From Streptomyces sp. AC512_CC834 (GTDB lineage: Bacteria > Actinomycetota > Actinomycetes > Streptomycetales > Streptomycetaceae), in the NCBI RefSeq assembly GCF_019049325.1, contig NZ_JAGMUO010000101.1, forward strand, positions 112,557-176,556: DNA of 64,000 nucleotides, read 5' to 3'. The notes under the pieces were generated by a model. It saw nothing but the letters and a program-made list of their open reading frames with translations. It ran no database searches and was not told the origin of the DNA. Numbering within the stretch: the stretch's first letter is position 1; each line of letters opens with the position of its first letter. The position numbers and the translations under genes were made by a program. Below, one piece after another: positions 51,148 to 60,615 of this stretch.

Positions 51148-51420
51148 GGAAGGTTCCGCGTAGGGACGGACGTCGTAGCGCCGCCCTCGAACTCGGGAGC
51201 CACCTGGGTCGGGCAGCGCACCGACCACAAGACTTTCGCCAGGCCGTGCCCGACAGGGGTACGGAACCGGTGAGACAAGACACGGAGAGCTTCCGAGCGG
51301 CGCCCGCGCCCCGGACGGCGGCGACCGCGCATCGCGCGAGCCGCGGACGTCACCGGCGGTCGACATGATCGATGCCGGACCAGGCGCGGCGCCCGGGAGC
51401 CTGACGGGAGAAACCCCCGC

Positions 51421-54400
51421 ATGCTCGAACCGACCGAACCCACCGAGTCGTCGACCACCTCGACGGACTCCAATGCGAACACCCCCAGCGACACCCTGCC
51501 GCCGCGTCGTCGGCGCAGGGCCGCGTCCCGCCCGGCGGGTCCGCCGTCCGGTGCCTCCGAGGCGACGGCGGAGACCGTCGCGCCGACCGAGGTGACCCCG
51601 GTGACCGACGAGGCCGGGGAGACGGAGGAGGCGGAGGTCGAAGAGACCGCCGCCGAGGCATCCGAGACCGAGACGGCACCGGAGCCCGTTGCCGCCGCCC
51701 GGCCGCGTCGCCGAGCGGTACGCCGTGCCTCCGCGCCCACCGGGACCCCGGCGTCGGAGGAGGCGGCCGAGACCGTCGTCTCCGCGTCCGCGTCCGCAGC
51801 CGCTGAGACGCCGGCGCGGTCCGCCGAGGCCGGTGAGGTCACCGAGGGTGCCGCTCCGCGCCGTACCCGGCGTCGTGCCACGCGCAGTGTGACCTCGGCC
51901 ACCGAGCAGGCCGCCGCGACGCCGGACACCGAGGCCGCCGCGGTGACCCCCGAGCCCGTCGAGACGCCCGCGCCCGCCGAGGCGGAGGAGGCCGCGCCCA
52001 AGGGCCGTGCCCGCCGTCGTGCGACGCGCCGCGTGTCCGCTCCGAGCGAGGCGCCCGCCGAGGCCGCCGCCGAGGTGAGTGAACCCGCGCCCGCCACCGA
52101 GCCCGAGGCCGCCGCGCCCGCCGAGCCCGTCGAGGACGCCGCTCCGCGTCGTGCGCGCCGCCGGTCCACCCGTAAGGCCGCCACCGGTTTCGCCGCCCCG
52201 GCGCAGACCGCCGCCGCGGCCTCCGACGAGGCGGACGCTCCCAAGCGTCCGTCGCGTCCCGCGGTCGCCGTGTTCCAGGCGCCCGTGTTCGCCGAGCCCC
52301 AGTTCCAGACGCCCGAGCGGGCCGCCGCCGAGGCCGCCGCGGAGGCGGCCGGTACCGAGCCCGCGAAGGCGGTCGAGGAGCCCAAGGAGTCTCAGGAGGC
52401 CCCGGAGGAGCAGCCCGCCGGATCGCGGCGGCGCCGCAAGCGCCGGGGTGCCGCGGCCGAGGAGGCCGCCGAGGAGCGGGCCACCGCCGCCGTCACCCGG
52501 GACGAGCCGGCTGCCAAGCGCGGCGCGGACGCCGACTCCGAGACCGGCACCGACACCGACTCCGACTCCGACTCCGACGGGTCGGGCGAGGAGCAGGACG
52601 ACGCCGACGGCTTCGAGGACTCCGGCTCGCGCCGTCGCCGTCGCCGGGGCGGCCGTCGCCGCCGCCGGGGTGACTCCGCCGACGGCGACCTGACGGACGG
52701 CGATGCCGAGCACGCGGCCGCCGAGCAGGCCGACAGGGACGCCGCGGACAGCGCCGAGCAGACGGAGGAGGACGCCGAGGACGGCGAGGACGCCTCCGGC
52801 GAGAGCGGCGGCTCCAGCAGCAGCCGGCGCCGTCGTCGCCGTCGCCGCAGGGCCGGGGACGGCTCGGGTGACTCCGAGGCCTCCACCGACGACCCCGAGC
52901 GCACCGTGGTCAAGGTCCGCGAGCCCCGGCCGAAGGCGGAGCCGTCCGACGAGGTGCAGTCCATCAAGGGCTCGACCCGTCTGGAAGCCAAGAAGCAGCG
53001 CCGCCGGGAGGGCCGCGAGCAGGGCCGCCGGCGCGTGCCGATCATCACCGAGGCCGAGTTCCTGGCCCGCCGCGAGGCCGTCGAGCGCGTCATGGTCGTC
53101 CGCCAGCACGGCGAGCGCACCCAGATCGGCGTCCTGGAGGACGGGGTGCTCGTCGAGCACTACGTCAACAAGGAGCAGGCCACCTCGTACGTCGGCAACG
53201 TCTACCTCGGCAAGGTGCAGAACGTGCTGCCGTCGATGGAGGCCGCCTTCATCGACATCGGCAAGGGCCGCAACGCCGTCCTGTACGCCGGTGAGGTCAA
53301 CTTCGAGGCGCTGGGCATGTCGGGCGGCCCGCGTCGCATCGAGTCCGCGCTGAAGTCCGGCCAGTCGGTCCTCGTGCAGGTCACCAAGGACCCGATCGGC
53401 CACAAGGGCGCCCGCCTGACCAGCCAGGTCTCGCTGCCCGGCCGCTACCTGGTCTACGTGCCCGAGGGCTCGATGACCGGCATCAGCCGCAAGCTGCCCG
53501 ACACCGAGCGGTCCCGGCTGAAGACGATCCTGAAGAAGATCGTCCCCGAGGACGCGGGCGTCATCGTGCGCACCGCCGCCGAGGGCGCCAGCGAGGAGGA
53601 GCTGCGCCGCGACGTCGAGCGGCTCCAGGGCCAGTGGGAGGACATCCAGAAGAAGGCGAAGAGCGGCGGCAGTTCCAACGCGCCCACGCTGCTCTACGGC
53701 GAGCCGGACATGACCGTCCGGGTCGTGCGCGACATCTTCAACGAGGACTTCACCAAGGTCGTCGTCAGCGGTGACGAGGCCTGGCAGACCATCCACGGCT
53801 ACGTGGCCCACGTGGCGCCGGACCTCGCCGACCGGCTGTCCAAGTGGACCAGCGAGGTCGACGTCTTCGCCACGTACCGGATCGACGAGCAGCTCGCCAA
53901 GGCGCTGGACCGCAAGGTCTGGCTGCCCAGCGGCGGTTCGCTGGTGATCGACCGGACCGAGGCGATGATCGTCGTCGACGTCAACACCGGCAAGTTCACC
54001 GGTCAGGGCGGCAACCTCGAGGAGACGGTCACCAGGAACAACCTGGAGGCGGCCGAGGAGATCGTGCGCCAGCTCAGGCTGCGCGACCTCGGCGGCATCA
54101 TCGTCATCGACTTCATCGACATGGTGCTCGAGTCCAACCGGGACCTGGTGCTGCGGCGCCTGCTGGAATGCCTGGGCCGGGACCGGACCAAGCACCAGGT
54201 GGCCGAGGTGACCTCGCTGGGTCTGGTCCAGATGACGCGCAAGCGGGTCGGCCAGGGTCTGCTGGAGTCGTTCTCGGAGACCTGCGTCCACTGCAACGGT
54301 CGCGGTGTCATCGTGCACCTCGACCAGCCGGCCGCCGCCGGTGCCGGTGGCGGGGGCGGGAGCAAGCGCCGCGGCAAGCGGGCGCGTGCCGGTGCCGACC

Positions 54401-55458
54401 AGCCGCACGAGCACGAGCACGAGGCCGTGGCCGGGGTCGAGACCGGCCCGACCGCGGAGCAGGAGGCGGACACCGAGTCGGAGTCCGAGGTGGCCGCCGA
54501 GGTGGCCGAGCCGGTCGCCCTCCCGGCGCCCGACTACAGCGCGGACGAGGAGCTGTACAGCAGCGCCGCGGAGGCCGAGGCCGCCGCCACGCGCGGTCGC
54601 GGCCGGCGTCGCGCCGGCCGGCGGGCGTCCGCTCCGGCGGGTGCGCCCAAGGCCGCGAAGGGCGAGGCCGTCCGTGCCGAGGCCCCGACCGCGCAGGACG
54701 TCACGGTGAAGGAGGAGGTCGAGCGTCCCGTGCGGCGCGAGAGCGCCGCCGAGGTGCTGGCCGAGCCCGCCGCCGTCGAGGACGCGCTCTCCGGCGCCCC
54801 GGCCCCGGCTGCGGCCTCTGCTTCGGCCGAGGCACCGGCGCCCGTGTCCGAGGAGGCGGCGCCCAAGGGCCGTACCCGCCGTCGGGCCACCCGGAAGGTG
54901 TCCGCACCGGCCGGTTCGCCCACGGGAGCCGAGGCCGCCGTACTGACGGTCCCGGAGACCGCGGCGCCCGAGCAGCCCGAGCAGGCACCCGAGGCTCCCG
55001 CCGCCGCCGAGGCGTCCGCCGAGCCGTCGGGCACGGCGGCCGAGAGCGCGGCCCCGGCCCGCCCGCGGCGCCGGGCGGTGCGCAAGCCCACCACCTCCAC
55101 CGCGTCCGAGGAGGCGGCCGTCGTGGTCGTCCCGGCCACGGCCGAGGAACCGGCCGGACAGCCGGTGGACGCTTCGGAGGCGGAGAGCGCCGAGGAGAGC
55201 GCCGAGGCGGCCGCCCCGGCCAAGAAGGCGGCGGCCCGCAAGACGGCCAAGAAGGCGACGGCGAAGAAGGCCGCCACCAAGAAGACCGCGGCCAAGGAGA
55301 CGACGACCGCGAAGAAGGCCACGGCGAAGAAGGCGGCGAAGACGACGACCGCCAAGAAGGCGGCCAAGACGACGACCGCCAAGAAGACGGCGTCGAAGAA
55401 GACCGCGGCCGCCGCCCAGCAGGCACCGTCCTCGGTCAGCGCCCCGACGGAGGACTGA
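51421..55458 (+). CDS. rne: Ribonuclease E/G family endoribonuclease (large RNase ES type)
   Basis: This central mRNA- and rRNA-processing enzyme has 1345 residues, close to S. coelicolor RNase ES. The catalytic core is in the middle (about residues 540-970): the S1 domain (IGVLEDGVLVEHYVNKEQAT, SYVGNVYLGKVQNVLPSMEA), DNase I-like domain with metal-binding Asp853 (VVDVNTG) and Asp897/Asp900 (VIDFIDM), and the zinc-link Cys955/Cys958 (CVHC). Both ends are long, disordered Ala/Glu/Arg arms with repeated PRRRRRR and KGRTRRRAT motifs, the presumed degradosome scaffold, and a Lys-rich KKATAKKA C-terminus. GGGAGA precedes ATG 51421. Confidence 0.95.
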   Translation: MLEPTEPTESSTTSTDSNANTPSDTLPPRRRRRAASRPAGPPSGASEATAETVAPTEVTPVTDEAGETEEAEVEETAAEASETETAPEPVAAARPRRRAVRRASAPTGTPASEEAAETVVSASASAAAETPARSAEAGEVTEGAAPRRTRRRATRSVTSATEQAAATPDTEAAAVTPEPVETPAPAEAEEAAPKGRARRRATRRVSAPSEAPAEAAAEVSEPAPATEPEAAAPAEPVEDAAPRRARRRSTRKAATGFAAPAQTAAAASDEADAPKRPSRPAVAVFQAPVFAEPQFQTPERAAAEAAAEAAGTEPAKAVEEPKESQEAPEEQPAGSRRRRKRRGAAAEEAAEERATAAVTRDEPAAKRGADADSETGTDTDSDSDSDGSGEEQDDADGFEDSGSRRRRRRGGRRRRRGDSADGDLTDGDAEHAAAEQADRDAADSAEQTEEDAEDGEDASGESGGSSSSRRRRRRRRRAGDGSGDSEASTDDPERTVVKVREPRPKAEPSDEVQSIKGSTRLEAKKQRRREGREQGRRRVPIITEAEFLARREAVERVMVVRQHGERTQIGVLEDGVLVEHYVNKEQATSYVGNVYLGKVQNVLPSMEAAFIDIGKGRNAVLYAGEVNFEALGMSGGPRRIESALKSGQSVLVQVTKDPIGHKGARLTSQVSLPGRYLVYVPEGSMTGISRKLPDTERSRLKTILKKIVPEDAGVIVRTAAEGASEEELRRDVERLQGQWEDIQKKAKSGGSSNAPTLLYGEPDMTVRVVRDIFNEDFTKVVVSGDEAWQTIHGYVAHVAPDLADRLSKWTSEVDVFATYRIDEQLAKALDRKVWLPSGGSLVIDRTEAMIVVDVNTGKFTGQGGNLEETVTRNNLEAAEEIVRQLRLRDLGGIIVIDFIDMVLESNRDLVLRRLLECLGRDRTKHQVAEVTSLGLVQMTRKRVGQGLLESFSETCVHCNGRGVIVHLDQPAAAGAGGGGGSKRRGKRARAGADQPHEHEHEAVAGVETGPTAEQEADTESESEVAAEVAEPVALPAPDYSADEELYSSAAEAEAAATRGRGRRRAGRRASAPAGAPKAAKGEAVRAEAPTAQDVTVKEEVERPVRRESAAEVLAEPAAVEDALSGAPAPAAASASAEAPAPVSEEAAPKGRTRRRATRKVSAPAGSPTGAEAAVLTVPETAAPEQPEQAPEAPAAAEASAEPSGTAAESAAPARPRRRAVRKPTTSTASEEAAVVVVPATAEEPAGQPVDASEAESAEESAEAAAPAKKAAARKTAKKATAKKAATKKTAAKETTTAKKATAKKAAKTTTAKKAAKTTTAKKTASKKTAAAAQQAPSSVSAPTED

Positions 55459-55486
55459 CGGCGGCACAGTCACGGAAGAAGAACAC

Positions 55487-55519
55487 CACGGCGCGGGTCC
55501 CGGCGGGGCCCGCGCCGTG
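55487..55519 (+). terminator. Terminator after rne
   Basis: An 11-bp stem CACGGCGCGGG / CCCGCGCCGTG with a 11-nt loop lies 28 bp after the rne stop. Confidence 0.7.
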
Positions 55520-55527
55520 CTGGTGCG

Positions 55528-55596
55528 CACCTACCGGAGAGGCACCTACCGGAGAGGCACCTACCGGAGAGGCACCTACCGGAGGTGCCTCTCCGG
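55528..55596. repeat. Four 15-bp tandem repeats ending in a hairpin
   Basis: CACCTACCGGAGAGG repeats at 55528, 55543 and 55558, and a fourth diverged unit at 55573. CCGGAGAGGCACC (55564-55576) pairs with GGTGCCTCTCCGG (55584-55596). Because the 5' arm is repeated, at least three mutually exclusive stems can form with the single 3' arm. Confidence 0.8.
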
Positions 55597-55846
55597 AGTC
55601 ATCCCGGCGGCCGGGCCGCATCGCCCGGGAGACGGGCGCGGCGAGCCGTACGGGGCCCGGTTTGACCCCCCAGGCCGGGCCCCGTAACCTTGACCGTCGG
55701 CGTGTCGACTGGCACGTCACATCCCCGTAAACCCCTTTCCCTTCCGGGTGCGGGCCCTCGTGGCCCCGGCCGGGAGAGGCCGTCCGTGTTGTACCGGGCG
55801 GCTGGACTGCGGGGGTGCCGTTTCCGAGCGAGAGAGTGAGATCCGC

Positions 55847-56167
55847 GTGTACGCCATCGTGCGCAGCGGTGGTCGCCAGCACAAGGTTGCTGTCGGCGAC
55901 ACCGTTGAGGTTGACAAGATTTCCACCGCCCAGGTAGGCGACACGGTCGAGCTCTCGACCCTGCTCGTTGTCGACGGCGACGCTGTGACCAGCGACCCGT
56001 GGGTGCTGGCCGGCATCAAGGTCCAGGCCGAGGTCGTGGACCACCACAAGGGCCAGAAGATCGACATTCTGCGCTACAAGAACAAGACCGGCTACCGCCG
56101 TCGTCAGGGCCACCGCCAGCAGTACACGGCGATCAAGGTCACTGAGATTCCCGCGGCTGCGAAGTAA
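55847..56167 (+). CDS. rplU: Large-subunit ribosomal protein L21
   Basis: The 106-residue protein matches L21 throughout: MYAIVRSGGRQHKVAVGD at the start, then a beta-rich centre, and the C-terminal signature KIDILRYKNKTGYRRRQGHR. It starts at GTG 55847 with GAGAG/GTGAG upstream. It is followed 14 bp later by rpmA and then obgE, a conserved order in most bacteria. Confidence 0.97.
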   Translation: MYAIVRSGGRQHKVAVGDTVEVDKISTAQVGDTVELSTLLVVDGDAVTSDPWVLAGIKVQAEVVDHHKGQKIDILRYKNKTGYRRRQGHRQQYTAIKVTEIPAAAK

Positions 56168-56181
56168 GGGACTGAGGAGAC

Positions 56182-56436
56182 ATGGCACACAAGAAGGGCG
56201 CATCGTCCACCCGGAACGGTCGCGACTCCAATGCCCAGCGGCTCGGCGTGAAGCGCTTCGGCGGTCAGGCCGTCAACGCGGGTGAGATCCTGGTCCGCCA
56301 GCGTGGCACCCACTTCCACCCGGGCGCCGGCGTCGGCCGCGGCGGCGACGACACGCTGTTCGCCCTGCAGGCCGGTGCGGTGCAGTTCGGCACCCACCGT
56401 GGCCGCAAGGTCGTGAACATCGTTCCGGTCGCCTGA
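56182..56436 (+). CDS. rpmA: Large-subunit ribosomal protein L27
   Basis: The 84-residue protein begins MAHKKGASSTRNGRDSNAQR and contains GGQAVNAGEILVRQRGTHFH, the L27 signature. The N-terminus reaches the peptidyl-transferase centre. GAGGAGA precedes ATG 56182. It is transcribed with rplU. Confidence 0.97.
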   Translation: MAHKKGASSTRNGRDSNAQRLGVKRFGGQAVNAGEILVRQRGTHFHPGAGVGRGGDDTLFALQAGAVQFGTHRGRKVVNIVPVA

Positions 56437-56548
56437 TCGGAAGCTTTCGCGAGGCGGGCCTCACTTCCCCCCAGGGGAAGCGGGTCCGCCTTTCGCGTGT
56501 TGACCAAGAGACATTCCCGGCAGTAAGCAGTAACTGGAGGCACATCCC

Positions 56549-57985
56549 ATGACCACCTTCGTGGACCGCGTCGAGCTGCACGTCGCCGCGGGTAGCGGAG
56601 GCCACGGCTGTGCCTCCGTCCACCGTGAGAAGTTCAAGCCGCTCGGCGGTCCGGACGGCGGCAACGGCGGCCGGGGCGGCGACGTGATCCTCACCGTCGA
56701 CCAGTCGGTGACCACGCTCCTCGACTACCACCACTCCCCGCACCGCAAGGCCACGGCCGGCAAGCCCGGCGAGGGCGGCAACCGCTCCGGCAAGGACGGC
56801 CAGGACCTGGTCCTGCCCGTGCCCGACGGCACCGTCGTCCTCGACGGCGCGGGCAACGTGCTGGCCGACCTGGTCGGCCACGGCACCTCCTACGTCGCGG
56901 CCCAGGGTGGCCGGGGCGGCCTCGGCAACGCGGCGCTCGCCTCCGCGCGGCGCAAGGCGCCCGGCTTCGCGCTGCTCGGTGTGCCCGGCGGCCTCCAGGA
57001 CATCCACCTGGAGCTGAAGACCGTCGCCGACGTGGCGCTGGTCGGCTACCCGAGCGCCGGCAAGTCCTCGCTGATCGCCGTACTGAGCGCGGCCAAGCCG
57101 AAGATCGCCGACTACCCCTTCACGACGCTCGTCCCGAACCTGGGCGTGGTGACCGCGGGCGAGACCGTGTACACCGTCGCGGACGTCCCCGGTCTCATCC
57201 CCGGTGCCAGCCAGGGCAAGGGCCTCGGTCTGGAGTTCCTGCGGCACGTGGAGCGGTGCAGCGTGCTGGTGCACGTCCTGGACACGGCGACGCTGGAGTC
57301 CGAGCGCGACCCGGTCTCCGACCTGGACATCATCGAGGCCGAGCTGAGCGAGTACGGCGGCCTGGACAACCGGCCCCGGATCGTCGTCCTCAACAAGATC
57401 GACGTACCCGACGGCAAGGATCTCGCGGAGATGGTCCGGCCCGACCTGGAGGCGCGCGGCTACCAGGTCTTCGAGGTGTCGGCGGTGGCCCACATGGGCC
57501 TCAGGGAGCTGTCCTTCGCGCTGGCCGAGCTGGTCGCCCAGGCGCGTGCCGCCCGGCCCAAGGACGAGTCGACGCGGATCGTCATCCGGCCCAAGGCGGT
57601 GGACGACGCCGGTTTCACCGTCACCCGCGAGGAGGACGGCCTGTTCCGGGTGCGCGGCGAGAAGCCCGAACGCTGGGTGCGCCAGACCGACTTCAGCAAC
57701 GACGAGGCCGTCGGCTACCTCTCCGACCGGCTCAACCGCCTCGGTGTCGAGGAGCGGTTGATGAAGGCGGGCGCCCGTAACGGCGACGGCGTGGCCATCG
57801 GCCCCGAGGACAACGCGGTCGTCTTCGACTGGGAGCCGTCGGTGTCGGCCGGCGCCGAGATGCTCGGCCGCCGCGGCGAGGACCACCGCTTCGAGGCGCC
57901 CCGCCCGGCCGCCCAGCGGCGCCGGGAGCGGGACGCCGAACGCGACGAGGCGCAGCAGGAGTTCGACGGCTTCGAGCCGTTCTGA
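56549..57985 (+). CDS. obgE: Obg/CgtA GTPase
   Basis: Obg is an essential GTPase in ribosome assembly and stringent signalling; in Streptomyces it also affects aerial growth. The 478-residue protein has the Gly-rich OBG fold (residues 1-158, EKFKPLGGPDGGNGGRGGDV), the G domain with GYPSAGKSSL, DVPGLIPGASQGKGLG and LNKIDV, and an OCT C-terminal domain, plus a charged tail (RRRERDAERDEAQQEF). CTGGAGG lies before ATG 56549. Confidence 0.97.
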   Translation: MTTFVDRVELHVAAGSGGHGCASVHREKFKPLGGPDGGNGGRGGDVILTVDQSVTTLLDYHHSPHRKATAGKPGEGGNRSGKDGQDLVLPVPDGTVVLDGAGNVLADLVGHGTSYVAAQGGRGGLGNAALASARRKAPGFALLGVPGGLQDIHLELKTVADVALVGYPSAGKSSLIAVLSAAKPKIADYPFTTLVPNLGVVTAGETVYTVADVPGLIPGASQGKGLGLEFLRHVERCSVLVHVLDTATLESERDPVSDLDIIEAELSEYGGLDNRPRIVVLNKIDVPDGKDLAEMVRPDLEARGYQVFEVSAVAHMGLRELSFALAELVAQARAARPKDESTRIVIRPKAVDDAGFTVTREEDGLFRVRGEKPERWVRQTDFSNDEAVGYLSDRLNRLGVEERLMKAGARNGDGVAIGPEDNAVVFDWEPSVSAGAEMLGRRGEDHRFEAPRPAAQRRRERDAERDEAQQEFDGFEPF

Positions 57986-58319
57986 GAGGTTCGTGCGCGA
58001 GGCGCATCTCCGGGTCGTACGGCGGGCGAAGCGGCGTGTTCTTCGGAACGTCGCTTCGCGGCCATGCAGCGGCCATGCAGCGGCCATGCAGCGGCCATGC
58101 GGCGGCCATGTCGCGGTCTGCTGTGGTCCACCTCTCATCTCTGACCCACCCGTTCGTGATGACGGTGTGATTGGGTACCGTCTCCGCGAGCGCAAGTTCG
58201 AGTATCCGGCTCCGGAGCGAACACCGGCACACGCCGGTCCCCCCACGGCGACGAGCCGCCGGACCCTGTCGTAGGCGCACTTGCCCGCCTCGACGCCCAT
58301 GAGCAAGGAGAGCCTCACG
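57986..58319. other. Intergenic region after obgE with 11-bp tandem repeats
   Basis: No gene is visible in these 334 bp. It holds five 11-bp repeats (58061-58115) and promoter-like sequence for the acyltransferase gene. Confidence 0.5.
58061..58115. repeat. Five 11-bp tandem repeats (GCCATGCAGCG)
   Basis: GCCATGCAGCG occurs exactly three times in a row (58061, 58072, 58083), then GCCATGCGGCG and GCCATGTCGCG (58094, 58105). The 11-bp period is close to one helical turn. Confidence 0.9.
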
Positions 58320-60494
58320 GTGCCCGTCCGCCGTCTCGCGAGCCCACCGCGGCCTGATACCGAAGACAGCCAGGCCGTCCCCGAACCGCAGGACGGTGTT
58401 CCCGCGGACCGTGGGAAACGTCCCGCCCCGGCATCGGGCGGTGCCGGACTGAGGCTGGACATCCAGGGCCTGCGCGCGGTGGCCGTCTCGCTCGTGGTGT
58501 TCGCCCACTCGGGCGTGTCCTCCCTGGCCGGCGGGTACGTCGGTGTGGACGTCTTCTTCGTGATCTCCGGCTTCCTGATCACGTCGCTGATGCTCCGCGA
58601 GTGGGGCCGGGACGGCCGGATCTCGTTGAGCCGCTTCTATGCCCGCCGAGCGCTGCGCCTGCTGCCGGCCTCCACCCTCGTCGTCGTGGCGACGCTGGCG
58701 GGCTCCTGGCTCTTCCTGGGACCGCTCCGCTTCGCCGAGTACGCCAAGGACGCCATCGCCTCCGCGTGGTACGTCGTCAACTTCCGGTTGGCCGATGCCG
58801 GTACCGACTACTTCAACACGGACGTGCCGCCCTCGCCGTTCCAGCACTTCTGGTCGCTCGCGGTCGAGGAGCAGTTCTACCTGATCTGGCCCATCGTCCT
58901 GATCATCGCCCTCAAGATCTTCCGGCGCCGGGTTCTCCTCACCATCCCCCTGCTCGCCCTCGCCGCGGTCTCCTTCGCCCTCAACCTGCAGCTCACCGAA
59001 TCCTCCCCCTCCTGGGCCTACTTCGGCTCCCAGGGGCGGATCTGGGAGCTGGCGGTGGGTGCTCTGGTGGCGCTGGCGGCGAACCGGCTCGACGCGATTC
59101 CACGCCCCGTCGCGGCGGCTCTGAGCTGGGCCGGCCTGGCTGCCATCGGCTACGCGGCGGTGGCCTTCGACGACGACACCGTCTTCCCCGGCCACAACGC
59201 CGCGATCCCCGTCCTCGGTGCCGCCGCCGTCCTCGCCGGAGGCGCGGTGGCCGGGCGTTACGGTGCGGCCGCGGTCCTGTCGCTGCGCCCCGCCGTCTGG
59301 ATCGGTGGCATCTCCTACGCCTGGTACCTCTGGCACTGGCCGCTCATCGTCATCGTTCCGGCCGCCGCCGGTTTCGGCGAGCACGACGGTCCGCTGCGGC
59401 TCGTCGCCGCACTGTGCGGTATCGGTCTCGCCTGGTCGACCCTGCGTCTGGTCGAGGACCCGATGCGCTTCCACCGCGCCTTCAAGGCCCGTGCCGGCCG
59501 GGGTCTCTCGCTGGGTCTGGGCCTGTCGGCCGTCGCGGCAGCGGTCGCGGTGGTCGCCGTGCAGTTCCCGCCGAGTCTGACCTCGGGCGGCGAGCGGCAG
59601 GATACGAAGGAGGTCATCGCGCAGGCGCCGGACCACCACGCGGCGCTGACCCGACTGCTGGAACAGCCGGTGGACAAGCTGCCGTCCAACCTCGAGCCGA
59701 GCCTGCACGACGTGGCCTACAAGCGGACCGCGGTGTACACCGACGACTGCGCGCTGACCATGGAGGATGTGAAGCAGACCCAGCCCTGTCTGTACGGCGA
59801 CACCTCGGCCGAGCGCACGGTGGTGCTCTTCGGGGACTCACACGTCGCGCAGTGGTTCCCGGCGCTCGACGCGATCGCCCGCGAGCACCACTGGCGCCTC
59901 TACTCGTTCACCAAGAACGCCTGCAAGATCGCCCAGATCACCATCGAGTACAACAAGGGCCCGTACTCGACGTGCGACGACTGGCGTGCGGTGACCCTGG
60001 AAAAGATCCTGAAGATGGATCCCGAGCTGGTCATCACGTCGAGCTCCAACTCGGCGAAGCTGTGGGGCGAGGGCGACACGGCCACCGAATGGGGCAAGGG
60101 GCAGGCCGAGACGTACCGCAGGCTCCAGCGGGGCGGGATCCAGGTGCTCACCCTGCTGGACAATCCCTGGCCCAAGAACAACGCGGTGGACTGTGCGGTG
60201 GCGCACCCGAAGGACTTGAGCGCCTGCGCCCGTCCCCGTTCGGAAGCCGACCCCAAGCCCGACGTGACGAAGGCACTCGTCGCCGCGGCGAAGGCCGAGG
60301 ACGTGACGGTCATCGACCCCTACGACTGGGTCTGCGCACCGTCCGGCAACTGCCCGATCGTGGCGGGCAACACCATGGTCTACCGGGACTTCGGCCACCT
60401 GGCGGACGGCTTCGTCGAGGCGCTGACCCCGGTCGTGGAGGACCGGCTGCTGCGGTTGTTCGGTGCGGACCTGAGCCGGCACCCGGGGGCCTGA
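58320..60494 (+). CDS. OatA/OafA-like membrane O-acyltransferase with C-terminal SGNH domain
   Basis: The 724-residue protein joins an acyltransferase-3 membrane domain (ten to eleven helices; LRLDIQGLRAVAVSLVVFAH, GGYVGVDVFFVISGFL, RRALRLLPAS, HFWSLAVEEQFYLIWPI) to an extracytoplasmic SGNH hydrolase-fold domain. The catalytic Ser507 is in FGDSHVAQW; Asp690 and His693 are in YRDFGHLAD. Such enzymes O-acetylate peptidoglycan or surface polysaccharides. GTG 58320 is chosen because AAGGAG lies 9 nt upstream; the earlier ATG 58299 and TTG 58281 lack such a site. It opens a likely envelope-polymer locus. Confidence 0.85.
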   Translation: MPVRRLASPPRPDTEDSQAVPEPQDGVPADRGKRPAPASGGAGLRLDIQGLRAVAVSLVVFAHSGVSSLAGGYVGVDVFFVISGFLITSLMLREWGRDGRISLSRFYARRALRLLPASTLVVVATLAGSWLFLGPLRFAEYAKDAIASAWYVVNFRLADAGTDYFNTDVPPSPFQHFWSLAVEEQFYLIWPIVLIIALKIFRRRVLLTIPLLALAAVSFALNLQLTESSPSWAYFGSQGRIWELAVGALVALAANRLDAIPRPVAAALSWAGLAAIGYAAVAFDDDTVFPGHNAAIPVLGAAAVLAGGAVAGRYGAAAVLSLRPAVWIGGISYAWYLWHWPLIVIVPAAAGFGEHDGPLRLVAALCGIGLAWSTLRLVEDPMRFHRAFKARAGRGLSLGLGLSAVAAAVAVVAVQFPPSLTSGGERQDTKEVIAQAPDHHAALTRLLEQPVDKLPSNLEPSLHDVAYKRTAVYTDDCALTMEDVKQTQPCLYGDTSAERTVVLFGDSHVAQWFPALDAIAREHHWRLYSFTKNACKIAQITIEYNKGPYSTCDDWRAVTLEKILKMDPELVITSSSNSAKLWGEGDTATEWGKGQAETYRRLQRGGIQVLTLLDNPWPKNNAVDCAVAHPKDLSACARPRSEADPKPDVTKALVAAAKAEDVTVIDPYDWVCAPSGNCPIVAGNTMVYRDFGHLADGFVEALTPVVEDRLLRLFGADLSRHPGA

Positions 60495-60547
60495 ACCAGC
60501 GAGCCCGGGGGCCTGAACAGCGATCCCGGGGGCCTGAACCAGCGAAC
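60483..60547. repeat. Three 21-22-bp direct repeats spanning a stop codon
   Basis: CCCGGGGGCCTGAACCAGCGA-type units lie at 60483-60504, 60505-60525 and 60526-60547. The first encodes the last residues and the TGA of the acyltransferase gene. Confidence 0.85.
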
Positions 60548-60595
60548 CCGGGGCCCTGTCCGTCGGTGGTGACGCCGACGGGCAGGGCCCCGGGG
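60548..60595. terminator. Long convergent terminator
   Basis: Stem CCCGGGGCCCTG / CAGGGCCCCGGG (60548-60559 with 60584-60595) continues into CCGTCGG / CCGACGG (60561-60567 with 60576-60582). It separates the convergent acyltransferase and alpha/beta-hydrolase genes. Confidence 0.8.
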
Positions 60596-60615
60596 TTTCG
60601 TGCGGGCGGTGCTTC

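Larger units (their letters stand above)
55459..55846. other. rne-rplU intergenic region
   Basis: This 388-bp region holds the rne terminator, the 15-bp repeats and the rplU promoter and leader. No gene is visible. The last about 100 nt before rplU include an untranslated leader with AGAGAGTGAG near the start codon. Confidence 0.5.

Noticed and set aside
50872..55530. A 1552-codon open frame on the minus strand opposite rne
   Set aside because: It is antisense to a well-supported RNase E gene, has no ribosome site and encodes low-complexity Gly/Arg/Leu sequence that arises from GC-rich codon positions.
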